64,000 nucleotides of DNA from Atrichornis clamosus (Eukaryota > Chordata > Aves > Passeriformes > Menuridae): the NCBI GenBank assembly GCA_013400975.1, contig WBMZ01012211.1:1-64000 (forward strand). The letters are read 5' to 3'. Made by a program: the position numbers and the translations under genes. Below the pieces are notes generated by a model. The model had not been told where the DNA came from and did not search any database. It worked only from the letters and a program-made list of their open reading frames with translations. Positions within the stretch are counted from its first letter, which is position 1, and every line of letters starts with the position of its first letter. This document shows positions 31,110-40,678 of this stretch, one piece after another.

Positions 31110-31358
31110 GGATGGAATTGGCTTCCCACTGCCAGAGGGCAGGGTTAGGTGGGATATTGGGAAGGGATTCCTGGCTGTGAGGGTGGGGAGGGGCTGGGAT
31201 GGGATTCCCAGAGGAGCTGTGGCTGCCCCTGGATCCCTGGGAGTGCCCAAGGCTGGGTTGGAGCACCCTGGGATAGTGGGAGCTGTCCCTGCCCATGGCA
31301 GGGGTGGGATTGGATGGGATTTAAGGTCTCTCCCATCCAAATCATTCCATGATTTTAA
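31110..31358 (+). mobile_element. CR1 3' end, type A, plus strand
   Basis: From GGAATTGGCTTCCCACTGCC through GGTGGGATATTGGGAAGGG and the GGAGCTGTGGCTGCC block to CCATCCAAATCATTCCATGA. Confidence 0.93.
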
Positions 31359-33034
31359 GATTTAAAGAACCTGGAGTTCACCCCTTCTAAACACAGAAAG
31401 GACTCTGACCCTCCTGGCTCCACCTGCTGCTCTGGCTGGTGCCACTTCAAGGATTCAGATGACCTAAATTTATCCCGGAAAACATCCATTGTTAAAGGGA
31501 ATCCAAAAACCCCCAAACCCTTCCCCAGCAGTGACTCAGTGTCTCACACTGAGCCAGGGGATCACAGGAGACCGAATGCTCCACACGGAAACATCCTTGG
31601 GAACACCAAAACCTTGGCACAGCTCCTTCCGGCCCGCTCCTGCCTCTGGGAGTTGGCAATTTTAACACAATCCCAAGGAAACGAAGCCTCCGGCAGCTCC
31701 ACATCCTTCTTATGCCAGGAGCTGGGCACGATGTTCCATCTTTACCTTGTCTTTACCTTGGATTTTTACATCCGACAGATCCCGATTTCCAAACCCAACT
31801 TGCCTTGGGTTGAGGACTCAAAGGACTCAGAGGGGGGAAATCCAAAGGGCCACGTGTAAACATTTCTTAGTTTAAGACTAAACAAGTTCCTACAAGTTCT
31901 CTATCACCAAACCCAATGGGTTAAAAACTTTGATTTGAAGTTTAAGCCCAGATTTCGCCTGACTCGAGCCAGCTGCCGAAGTTCAGAGGCAGATCCCGGA
32001 TCCAGAGATTCCCTGATCTTCCGTGGATGCCCCCATGGGTGTGTGCTGGAGAGGACAGATGTCCTGGTGAAGTCCCCAGGCGCAAAGCGCAGTGAAATTT
32101 GGCTCCGCAGCCCGGGCCCCGCCGTGCCCGCCTGACACCCGGCTCCGGGCTGTGCCAGGCCCCGACGTGTGATTCACTCCCCAGGCAGCACCCAGCGTAA
32201 ATAAATAACAATGACTAATTAGGATAAAGTGTCAGATCGGCCGTGCTGGAGCGTCAGAAACCTGGGAGAGGGCAAGGAGCGAGTTCCCAGTCCCCGGAGC
32301 TCTCCGTGCACACGACAAAAGCAGCTCCAAGCCCCAGTTTTGAAGCTCAGTCACTCCATCCCCCCCTGGTTTTTGCAGCTGGGGCTGTGCTGCCTCACAA
32401 ATCTCTCGTCTGTTCTACTTCTCCTCTGGCTTTTCGCTGAGGAGCAATAAACTCCCTCAAAGCCACAACGGGGCCGGAGTTTTCTGTGGGAAGAGGCTCA
32501 TCCAAGACTGACAAATGTCCTCAGCATTCCTGTGCCTTGTCCAGAGCATCCATGGATTCCCACACCCCCTAATGCTCTGTTTGCTGTCACCTCCTCAGCT
32601 CTTTGGGAGCTCTCTCACCTCAAAGTTGTCTTTGGAGCCTCCAAATTTATCGGCTGCCGTCGGATGATCCGGGATGAGGATCTCCAGGGAGAGCAATAGC
32701 ATCACGTCCATCCCAGGATATTTCTTTTCCCGCAGCAACTACGCGGGACCCAGGAGAGCTTTGAGGGCTCAGGTTCACCGGGAATTTCTCGTGGTTTAAC
32801 AGCATCCACGGAGCCATCCTGGGCAGGGGGGGATGCCCAGACCCGGCTGCTGCCCCCAGCACCAGCCCTGGCTGAGGCTGAGCTTTGCATGGGATTAAAT
32901 TTCATCTGGGTTTAACACCTGGGGACCACGACCTTCGTTTTCCCCGTGTTTTACATCCATAGCGTTATTGTCCATCCATGGAAAGCTGTGCTCCTGCTCC
33001 AGCCCAGTGATGGCACCTCACGGAGTGTTTGCCT
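31359..33034. other. Single-copy sequence, no gene recognised
   Basis: Ordinary composition. A small AT-rich block at 32195-32235 (GTAAATAAATAACAATGACTAATTAGG) has Fox-like and homeodomain-like words. No exon recognised. Confidence 0.5.
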
Positions 33035-33420
33035 TCCTTATCCTATCAAGAAACCTGCAGGAAGGACCATTTTCCTTCCTTATCCCATCAAGCAGCCCTT
33101 TGGAAGCACAGTTTTCCTTCCTTATCTATCAACCCTTTGGAAGAACCATTTTCCTTCCTTATCCCATCAAGCAGCCCTTTGGAAGCACAGTTTTCCTTCC
33201 TTATCTATCAACCCTTTGGAAGAACCATTTTCCTTCCTTATCCCATCAAGCAGCCCTTTGGAAGCACAGTTTTCCTTCCTTATCTATCAACCCTTTGGAA
33301 GAACCATTTTCCTTCCTTATCCCATCAATCCTCCCTTTGGAAGGACCATTTTCCTCCCTCACCCTACCAAACCTCCCTTAGGATTACTTTTTCCTTCCTC
33401 ACCATCCCAAGCAGCCTGTG
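33035..33420. repeat. 79-bp higher-order minisatellite of 38- and 41-bp subunits
   Basis: GGAAGCACAG recurs at 33102, 33181 and 33260, an exact 79-bp period. Each 79-bp unit is two related subunits, both with TTTTCCTTCCTTATC. The third copy grades into diverged subunits by 33420. Since 79 is not a multiple of 3, the same peptide appears in three overlapping open frames (32946-33566, 32968-33381, 33029-33478), a sign of repeat-driven openness and not coding. Confidence 0.95.
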
Positions 33421-34109
33421 GGAAGGACTTCCTAAAGCCAGACTCCTTCAGGAAACTGCAAGCCTGTTGTCAGACTGAGCAAACAGGAGAATTTTTATTC
33501 CCAACTCGACTCCCGGAAGACAAAAGTCCTATTTCGGGACACGTCAGCCAGAAGGAAGTTCCCTAAAATAACCCCCAGCTCCCACGGGAGGTGCTCAGCC
33601 GTGGCAAAGCTCCTGGAACGTGCTCGGGGCTCCAGGGATCCGTCCTGCTGACACCTTCCCAAGGCTTTTTCATTCCAGCGACGCCCACGCTCCGGCGTCT
33701 CGTTGTTTTTTGAGGAAGGTCTGGAGCATTCCCGGCTTTTATTTTTAGGCGGAGGCCGTCCCGAGCTTTCCGTCCCCGTGGGCGGGAGTGGTGTTGGAGC
33801 GTCTGGGATGGCTCTGGTGACAGCTCGAGGGGAGGGGGTGACAGCCGGGGGCCTGGGCTGTTCTCAGCTCCCTCCTGGAGCTCCCGTTGGGTTCCTCCTG
33901 CTGCCTCGTGTCTGTGTTTGGCTCCGGGACGGGAGCCATTCCCGATTCCCGGTTCCCTTCCGCGGGCGACAGACGTGCGGAGGTGAAGGCGCCGAGCCGC
34001 CGCTGTGACAAGAGGGTGGCGGTGTCCCTGCTGTCCCTGCTCCTCCTGAGGAGGAGGTGGTGCTGCCGTGTGGCCACGTGGATCTCTGGAGCTGGAAGGG
34101 ACCCAGGCG
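33421..34109. other. GC-rich single-copy sequence
   Basis: CpG content rises at 33600-34080 (CCACGCTCCGGCGTCTCG; GAAGGCGCCGAGCCGCCGCTGTG). No exon recognised. Confidence 0.5.
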
Positions 34110-34482
34110 GAGGTTGGAGCTGGGGTTGGAGCTGGGTTGGAGCAGAGTTGGAGCTGGGTTTGAGCTGGGTTTGCAGCTGGGTTGGAGCTGGAGTTGGAGA
34201 TGGTTTGGAGCTGGGTTGGAGATGGGTTGGAGTTGGGTTAGAGCTGGGTTTGAGCTGGGTTGGAGCTGGGTCTGGAGCTGGTTTGGAAGCTGGTCTGGGA
34301 GCTGGGTTTGGAGCTGGGTTGGAGCAGAGTTTGAGCTGGGTTTGAGCTGGGTTTGGAGCTGAGTTGGAGCTGGAGTTGGAGATGGTTTGGAGCTGGGTTG
34401 GAGATGGTTTGGAAGGTGGTTTGGGAGCTGGGTTTGGAGCTGGGTTGGAGCCAGGGTTGGAGCCGGCGTTGGAGCCAGAGTT
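34110..34482. repeat. GGAGCTGGGTTT 12-bp minisatellite
   Basis: About 30 copies of TTGGAGCTGGGT variants. A block with GGAGCTGGAGTTGGAGATGGTTTGGAG occurs twice, about 180 bp apart (34181, 34361), showing a larger duplication. The minus strand reads as Pro/Ser/Asn/Gln-rich repeats in open frames up to 258 codons. These are not genes. Confidence 0.95.
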
Positions 34483-34662
34483 CCTGCTCCGACCTCGCCA
34501 TGGCCACCTCAACTTCCACAAGGATTACCTCGTTCTTCACCAGAATCTTCTGTTCCGTGGATCCCAAAGCACTTTCCCAAGGAGAACATCCCCATCATGG
34601 CTTTATTTCCTTCAAATCAGAGAACGAACAGGAGGGGAACAACTTGCTCAGTGTCCAAATCC

Positions 34663-34780
34663 AGGTTGGGCAGGGCTTGGAGCAACCTGGGATAGTGGAA
34701 GGTGTCCCTGCCCATGGAAAGGGGTGGGACTGGATGGGATTTAAGGTCCTGCCAACCCCGTTCCATGATTCCATGATTTT
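34663..34780 (+). mobile_element. CR1 3' end, type A, left-arm unit 1
   Basis: GGTTGGGCAGGGCTTGGAGC to GTTCCATGATTCCATGATTT. It straddles the outer boundary of the inverted repeat. Confidence 0.9.
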
Positions 34781-34791
34781 TATCACTAGGG

Positions 34792-34906
34792 AAGTGCCCA
34801 AGGCCAGGTTGAAACAACCTGGGATAGTGGAAGGTGTCCCTGCCCATGGAAAGGGGTGGGACTGCATGGGATTTAAGGCCCCTTCCAACCTCTTTCCATG
34901 ACTCCA
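34792..34906 (+). mobile_element. CR1 3' end, type A, left-arm unit 2
   Basis: GAAGTGCCCAAGGCCAGGTT to CCTCTTTCCATGACTCC. It repeats unit 1 with a 132-bp period, and both units end in TTTTTATCWCTAGGG, showing a tandem duplication before the arm was copied. Confidence 0.9.
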
Positions 34907-35114
34907 AGATTTTTATCTCTAGGGGTGCAAATCCACAGGTGGAGCCGGAGTCACTTCCAGGCAATTCAAGACCCAGCTCAGTGTTTTTGTCAGGGACTTT
35001 TCAGCTCTGGTGACCACCCAAAAGGCAGAGACCCCTGCTAGTGGCAGACAGGGACGTGGTCTGTGCTCCCCTGCGTGGGAAGGACAAAATCTGGGAGCCC
35101 AAGGATTGCACTGG

Positions 35115-35338
35115 GTATTTGCTGGGATTTGGAAACGGCCTCAGGTTGTGCCAGGGGAGGTTGAACTTGGACACTGGGATAATTTCCTCCCAGAAAGGGC
35201 AGTGGGGGTGTCCCCATCCCTGGGGCGTTTAACAGTGGGTGTGGCACCTGGGGACATGGTCAGTGGTGGCCTTGGGACTGCTGGGACTCCATGACCTTGG
35301 AGGGCTTTTCCAACCCAAACAATTCCATGATTCCCGGA
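35115..35338 (+). mobile_element. CR1 3' end, type B, left arm
   Basis: ACGGCCTCAGGTTGTGCCAG, GGGAGGTTGAACTTGGACAC, GTGTGGCACCTGGGGACATG and CCAACCCAAACAATTCCATG. Confidence 0.92.
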
Positions 35339-35355
35339 CTCCTGTTGCTGGGTGT

Positions 35356-36198
35356 CCCTGGTGGGGGTAGATCAAGGTGATCCATACGGTCCCTTCCAAT
35401 CCATCCTGGAATTCCACAACTTCCCTCCAAGCAGAGCAGGAGTGACAGCACAACCTGTCCACTTGGACGTGTTCAACATTCCAGAATCCCGGCACAATCC
35501 CATCCACGGCCCATCCCACAGGGAGAGCTTTTCCTCAGACGACACCGAGGGGAAAACCAACTTTTCTTTTGCCGGTGCCGACGGAGGGAGAATAAATAAA
35601 CAGAGCTGGAGAAAGGGATTGTGAGGGATGTCAGGAAGCCCCGAGTGCTCCATCTGAAATCCGTGCCTTTGACAGACAGTGGATTAAACAGGAAATGAGT
35701 TACATCTCCCCAAAGCACACAAAATGCGAGTCCCCCCCCCGTGCAAGGCAGCGTGACAAACAGCCCCGGATCCAGAGGAATAAAAATAAACCACGGCTGA
35801 GATCACCGCCTGTATCTGCCGTGAAAATCAGCTCCCAACCTTGGGATCGGGATTCGAAACGCGTGGTTTCGCTGGCAGAAAGGCTATGAAACCTTAGAGG
35901 AAAGAGAAAAAGAGGAGAGTTCATGGAAAGTATTTTTTGACTCTGGTGAAAGCGTGAAGAAGGCAAGGTCTGTTATGATTTTTTTCCAGAGGAAAATATT
36001 CCCAGAAAGTTTAAAAAAATTGGAATCAAAGTTGTTTCCGGAAGCACAAGTGAGGGCTGAACGGAGGACAGTAATTCTGAAAAGAAAACTGGAATTTTTA
36101 TGGAGCATTTCCACACCCCCTGCACCTCCCCAGTTACTCAAAGACAGGGATGGAGTTATTTTCGTTTCTTCACTAAAGTTGTACAATGGAAAATCACA
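35356..36198. other. Spacer of the large inverted repeat (843 bp)
   Basis: Single-copy sequence with no CR1 and no internal symmetry that I can see. A plus-strand open frame entering the right arm (35954-36325) is Lys/Arg-rich but unrecognised. CpG-bearing words occur around 35560-35590 and 35840-35870. Confidence 0.6.
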
Positions 36199-36215
36199 AC
36201 ACCCAGCAACAGGAG

Positions 36216-36439
36216 TCCGGGAATCATGGAATTGTTTGGGTTGGAAAAGCCCTCCAAGGTCATGGAGCCCCAGCATTCCCAAGGCCACCACTGACCATGT
36301 CCCCAGGTGCCACACCCACTGTTAAACGCCCCAGGGATGGGGACACCCCCACTGCCCTTTCTGGGAGGAAATTATCCCAGTGTCCAAGTTCAACCTCCCC
36401 TGGCACAACCTGAGGCCGTTTCCAAATCCCAGCAAATAC
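36216..36439 (-). mobile_element. CR1 3' end, type B, right arm
   Basis: Mirror copy of 35115-35338: AATCATGGAATTGTTTGGG, CCCCAGGTGCCACACCCAC and TGGCACAACCTGAGGCCG. Confidence 0.92.
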
Positions 36440-36647
36440 CCAGTGCAATCCTTGGGCTCCCAGATTTTGTCCTTCCCACGCAGGGGAGCACAGACCACGT
36501 CCCTGTCTGCCACTAGCAGGGGTCTCTGCCTTTTGGGTGGTCACCAGAGCTGAAAAGTCCCTGACAAAAACACTGAGCTGGGTCTTGAATTGCCTGGAAG
36601 TGACTCCGGCTCCACCTGTGGATTTGCACCCCTAGAGATAAAAATCT

Positions 36648-36767
36648 TGGAGTCATGGAAAGAGGTTGGAAGGGGCCNGAAGGGGGCTCCCATGCAGTCC
36701 CACCCCTTTCCATGGGCAGGGACACCTTCCACTATCCCAGGTTGTTTCAACCTGGCCTTGGGCACTT
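36648..36767 (-). mobile_element. CR1 3' end, type A, right arm, with N patch
   Basis: Mirror copy of 34792-34906. The GACCTTAAATCCC block expected here is replaced by the anomalous N-containing patch at 36678. Confidence 0.88.
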
Positions 36768-36778
36768 CCCTAGTGATA

Positions 36779-36935
36779 AAAATCATGGAATCATGGAACG
36801 GGGTTGGCAGGACCTTAAATCCCATCCAGTCCCACCCCTTTCCATGGGCAGGGACAGCTCCCACTATCCCAGGTTGCTCCAATCTGGCCTTGGACACTTC
36901 CAGGGATGGGGCAGCCACAGCTGCCCTGGGAAATC
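36779..36935 (-). mobile_element. CR1 3' end, type A, crossing right-arm boundary
   Basis: Matches the left arm until GGGCAGGGACA (ending 36856). It then continues as CR1 with different variant bases (AGCTCCCACT instead of CCTTCCACT) to GGGGCAGCCACAGCTGCC. The inverted-repeat breakpoint is therefore inside CR1 homology. Confidence 0.88.
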
Positions 36936-37495
36936 CCGCTTCCCAAATTGCTCTGAAAGACTATCCCGGGATAATTGCTTGGAAAGGGACGGCCGGCGGT
37001 TTTGCACCCGGAACACTCCGTTCCAGTGCTGCTCCTCCCCTCCCCAGCTCAGATGACCACATCAGTGCCGAGGACTGGGACACCTTTCCAAGGAGTGCCC
37101 CGGGACGCTGAACGCTGAGCAGGGGCCGCTGCTGCGGGAACAAGAAACCTTCACCTCCTCCCCACCCGCTTGGCTGGAAGCAGCCGAAATCAGGCGCTAA
37201 AAAGTGGCACTTTGCTTTCCAAAGCAATTTACTTGAAATATCCTCATTTTCTCCGAGTGGAAAACGCCTGTGGAACCCCGGAGCTGAGCACAGCCGATTT
37301 TACTGGTGCTGCTGGTTGTTGTTTTTCCCTTTTCTTTGCTAATAAAGTCGGGCTCTGAAGCAGAAGTCTGACACCCAGCAGCACCACGGCGGGGCTTTAT
37401 CCCCACCCCAGAACTCTTTTTCTTAATTCCATGTCTTCTTCCCTGTCCTAATCTTCCCTGACAGGTGCTAGCGGAACGCGGGAGCAGGGAAAAGG
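36936..37495. other. Single-copy sequence, nothing recognised
   Basis: GC-rich on the left, with a pyrimidine run GTTGTTGTTTTTCCCTTTTC near 37315. No exon recognised. Confidence 0.5.
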
Positions 37496-37610
37496 CAGTT
37501 TTTTCCAGTGCTGGAAGGATCCATCAGCAGCACCTCAGCCCGCTCCTGGTGCTGCAGTTTTTTCCAGTGCTGGAAGGATCCATCAGCAGCACCTCAGCCC
37601 GCTCCTGGTG
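37496..37610. repeat. 59-bp perfect tandem duplication
   Basis: The unit beginning CAGTTTTTTCCAGTGCTGGA and ending CAGCCCGCTCCTGGTG occurs twice (37496 and 37555) without a visible mismatch. Confidence 0.95.
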
Positions 37611-38067
37611 TGACTTCTCACACCCTCTCACCGTCGCTCCGCGCCCGGAGCTGCGACGGGATCCATCCTGCCTGGTGCTGGGTCAGAGCCTCTCCCCGAG
37701 GCCGGGGAAGGCACTGGAAGCAGCAGCCGAGGGTTTAAATCTCACCCATTCCCCAAAAAATCGGGAATTTTTCACACATGGGAGCAGAATTTGCCGCCCC
37801 TGCGAGCTCCGACACCTCTCGGAGCGACACCTCGGGTGTTCCAGGCTGGGAGCTGCCAGGATCACTTGACATCTTGTAGGCCCAGGAAAAGTCCAGACCT
37901 CCCCTCTTTCCCAACACCGGATGATTTCACCCTTTCCCAGCAACTTCTCCCAGAAGCAGGCAGGGGGTCTGGGTAGTTGGGAAGGTGGAATTCTTCCAGT
38001 GGAAGCGTCCCTGCCCGTGGAAGGCAGATGGGATAAACGGGTTCAAACCGAAAGAAGGGGGGGTTCA
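37611..38067. other. Single-copy sequence, nothing recognised
   Basis: GC-rich, with scattered CpG. Short frames only. Confidence 0.5.
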
Positions 38068-38255
38068 CGCTGGATTTTAGGAGGGGATTCTTCCCTGTGG
38101 GGGTGGTGAGGGGCTGGGATGGAATTCCCAGAGCAGCTGTGGCTGGCCCTGAATCCCTGGAAGTGTCCAAGGCCCGGGTGGAGCAACCTGGGACAGCGGA
38201 AGGTGTCCCTGCCCGTGGCACTGGATGGGATTTAAGCCCCTTCCAACCAACCCAT
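38068..38255 (+). mobile_element. CR1 3' end, type A, plus strand
   Basis: CACGCTGGATTTTAGGAGGG, GGGGTGGTGAGGGGCTGGG, GCAACCTGGGACAGCGGAAG and CCCCTTCCAACCAACCC. The terminal tail is eroded. Confidence 0.88.
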
Positions 38256-39849
38256 CCTGTGAAAATCCGGGATTTAATGGCACCAGGAGACATTTTGGCT
38301 GCCTGTGTCCTGAAATTCCCCCTCTGCAGCTGCAGGTCTCCGTGTTCTCCCCACAAACAATTCCCAAATCCAACGGCACTCGACCATCCCAGCTGCCCCA
38401 AAGGGTCCGAAACCTGTGGGACAGCATCACCACCCAACCCATCCCTGCGGGGCACCCTCCTTCCCACGGATAATTGAGACACTTCCCACTTCTCAGGGCA
38501 GGACATGGAATCTGGGGAGAAAAGTCTGGAGGCAGAAGAGCAAACCCTCTGCTTCTCCCACTCCAACGTTGCAGCATCCTCCTGCCGTTTTTCTGGGAAT
38601 GCTGCTGGAGGAGCAGGGCTGTGACAGCTCCTCAGCACTCACTCACATCAAAGTCGCTCTAGAAGAAGTGCAGGAAGCTACAGGAACTGCCAGCACCTTT
38701 TTTAAAATCATGGACTGGGATTTTCACAGAAGTAAAGGAAGTTTACGTGCCTAAATTCCATTGGGCGGCCTTGGGATTTGGGTTCCTGCCTTCCTTGGGT
38801 CTGTGCAAAAATCCCTGTCTTGTTCTGGATTTGCATTTCAGCTGGGGGAAGAACAGTTTGGGGTGAAAGCACCGAAATAAAGTTAATTTCCAAAGGAGTG
38901 AGGACCTGAAAGTCACTGAGTTACTCCCGGTTTGCACCAAAGAAACTCCAAGCAGCATTTTTATCCTCAGATTTTTTTTTTTCCCCAAATAAAATGAAGC
39001 TCCTTCGACAGAAGAATCCAGCGTTTACAGGGAGCTGAGTCTGTTTTTGTCCAAGCAAAAATGACCCCTCTGGACCAACTCCTCCTCCCACAGCAGCTCC
39101 TGAGAAGCCTCCAGAGGCTTCCGTGCCGTTCCTCGGGATTTCTCTGGATTCAGCTGCCCTGATCCTCGGTGATTTGACATTCCAGGGAAAAAGGCGGCCC
39201 CTGCCCCAGGTCCCTGTGAGGTGCCGGGCCTGCTGCTCGCGTTTTGAGTCAAAACAGGCACTCCCCAGAAATTCCTGCTTCCCAGACAAGGCCCAGGGAA
39301 GCATCTTGGCTTTTCCATGAAAAAGCTGCACCAGCAGGAACTAAAAAATAGAATTACAGCCGGGGTTCTGACCCATTTTAAGGAAAAAAAAGAGAAATCT
39401 TGGGTTTTTCTCTCTAACAAGACACAGCTTTTGGGTCTGAATAATTCGCATTTCCATTGGCATAAACTTGGAGCCATTTTTTAAAAAGGATTATTTAATC
39501 AATGGATTTTTTTCTTCCAGGGAAAGGCTCTGATCTACAGAATATCTAAATCAATGTCAGCTGCTTTGAGATCCAAGACCTAGAGCACTGAGTTTCCTGT
39601 CAGGTGGATCCACATGGACATGGATCACGGCATTCCCCCGAGGAGACTCCGGGATAAAATTTAATTAATCCTTGTATTTTTCTGGCTGTGGTTTTGCTCA
39701 GCATCATTATAATTACAGAATTAAGAAAGCAGAATTAATTTTTTTTTTTTTTGGCCTGTTCTCTGCGTGGTTGGGTTTGTTCCCACAGAAAGGGACAACC
39801 AGGATTGTCACAGCTCCATAGGGAATCCCCCATCCTTCCCTCCTGTGCT
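38256..39849. other. Single-copy sequence, no gene recognised
   Basis: T10 run near 38973 and T14 run at 39739-39752. AT-rich at 39470-39560 and 39650-39730. Overlapping minus frames at 38921-39477 are unrecognised. Confidence 0.5.
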
Positions 39850-40035
39850 CCTCATTCCACAGCCAGGAACTCCTGTATTCCTGATTCCGCAGCCAGGAAT
39901 TCCTGTATTCCTGATTCCACAGCCAGGAATTCCTGTATTCCTGATTCCGCAGCCAGGAATTCCTGTATTCCTGATTCTGCAGCTTGGAATCCCTGTATTC
40001 CTGATTCCGCAGCCAGGAATTCCTGTATTCCAGCC
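39850..40035. repeat. 30-bp minisatellite, about six copies
   Basis: Unit CCRCAGCCAGGAATTCCTGTATTCCTGATT, with most copies differing at one or two bases (one has GCTTGGAATCC). The period is a multiple of 3, so all frames stay open. The plus strand reads a decapeptide IPVFLIPQPG, the minus strand NSWLRNQEYR. Flanking sequence gives no support for a gene. Confidence 0.96.
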
Positions 40036-40544
40036 TTGCTTCTCTCTGATCAGATAAAGGATTCAGATGTTCCTTTATCCTCAGACATTCCCAGTTGTAT
40101 TTCGTGGCTCCTGTTTCCCTCCCCAGTCTGGAGCGGGATCCAGGGCGGGCACAGGGAGCCGGCACCTGGCACTGGGAAATCCGGAACATTCTGTGCCAAG
40201 AGAGAAAATTTATTTTGTTGAGAGATATTTTCCCGACTTTCAGGAAAAATCAGCTGGCTGAGGAGCAGCTTCCAGCAGTGCCCGAGGCTTCCTTCTGGAG
40301 ACACAATAAAAATTCCCAGTGCCAAGGGAAGGGGGCCGGATGAGCACATCTGGCAGCTCAGTCCTTGCCATTAACGCGGTTTTCGGGAGCTCACTGTTCC
40401 CAGAAATTCCCGAGGGCCCTGAGATTAAACGGGCAACGGCAAAGGGGGTTTGGAGGAACATTTGGAGAGGGGGAAGGACACTTCCGACAGCCAGGAGACC
40501 ATTCCTGGATGGCTGACGCAGAGATGGGATCACATAATCACAAA
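40036..40544. other. Single-copy sequence, nothing recognised
   Basis: Ordinary composition, with overlapping short frames on both strands and no recognised domain. Confidence 0.5.
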
Positions 40545-40678
40545 ATCCTGGAATGGTTTGGGTGGGAAGGGACCTTAAAGCCCATCCCATCCCATCCCAC
40601 CCCTGCCATGGGCAGGGACACCTCCCTCTATCCCAGGCTGCTCCAGCCTGGCCTTGGGCACTCCCAGGGATGGGGATC
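40545..40678 (-). mobile_element. CR1 3' end, type A, minus strand
   Basis: ATCCTGGAATGGTTTGGGTG, CCCATCCCATCCCATCCCAC (the CCCAT pentamer is locally expanded) and CTGCTCCAGCCTGGCCTTGG. Confidence 0.9.

Larger units (their letters stand above)
34703..35355 (+). repeat. Large inverted repeat, left arm (653 bp)
   Basis: The reverse complement matches 36199-36856 over its whole length. Comparing by eye I found only two substitutions (both near 35277-35288) and one replaced patch. The outer boundary is inside a CR1 copy, the inner boundary 17 bp beyond the 3' end of another CR1. Contents are two tandem CR1 3' ends, about 200 bp of unique sequence and one type B CR1. Confidence 0.97.
36199..36856 (-). 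repeat. Large inverted repeat, right arm (658 bp)
   Basis: Reverse-complement copy of 34703-35355. The 5-bp length difference is fully explained by one patch: TTAAAT in the left arm (reading its complement) is replaced by NGAAGGGGGCT at 36678-36688, which contains the window's second N. All other positions align without gaps. Confidence 0.97.

Noticed and set aside
32946..33566. 206-codon frame with repeated FLPYPI motifs
   Set aside because: The same peptide appears in three overlapping frames of the 79-bp repeat, which happens with a period not divisible by 3 and not with a real gene.
33745..34521. 258-codon Pro/Ser/Gln-rich minus-strand frame
   Set aside because: Generated by the GGAGCTGGGTTT minisatellite.
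34907..35114. Unique segment between CR1 copies in the left arm as an LTR
   Set aside because: No TG...CA ends, polyadenylation signal or target-site duplication could be seen, so it is left as unique sequence.
35954..36325. Lys/Arg-rich frame in the inverted-repeat spacer
   Set aside because: Ends inside the right arm as CR1 antisense; the spacer part is short and unrecognised.
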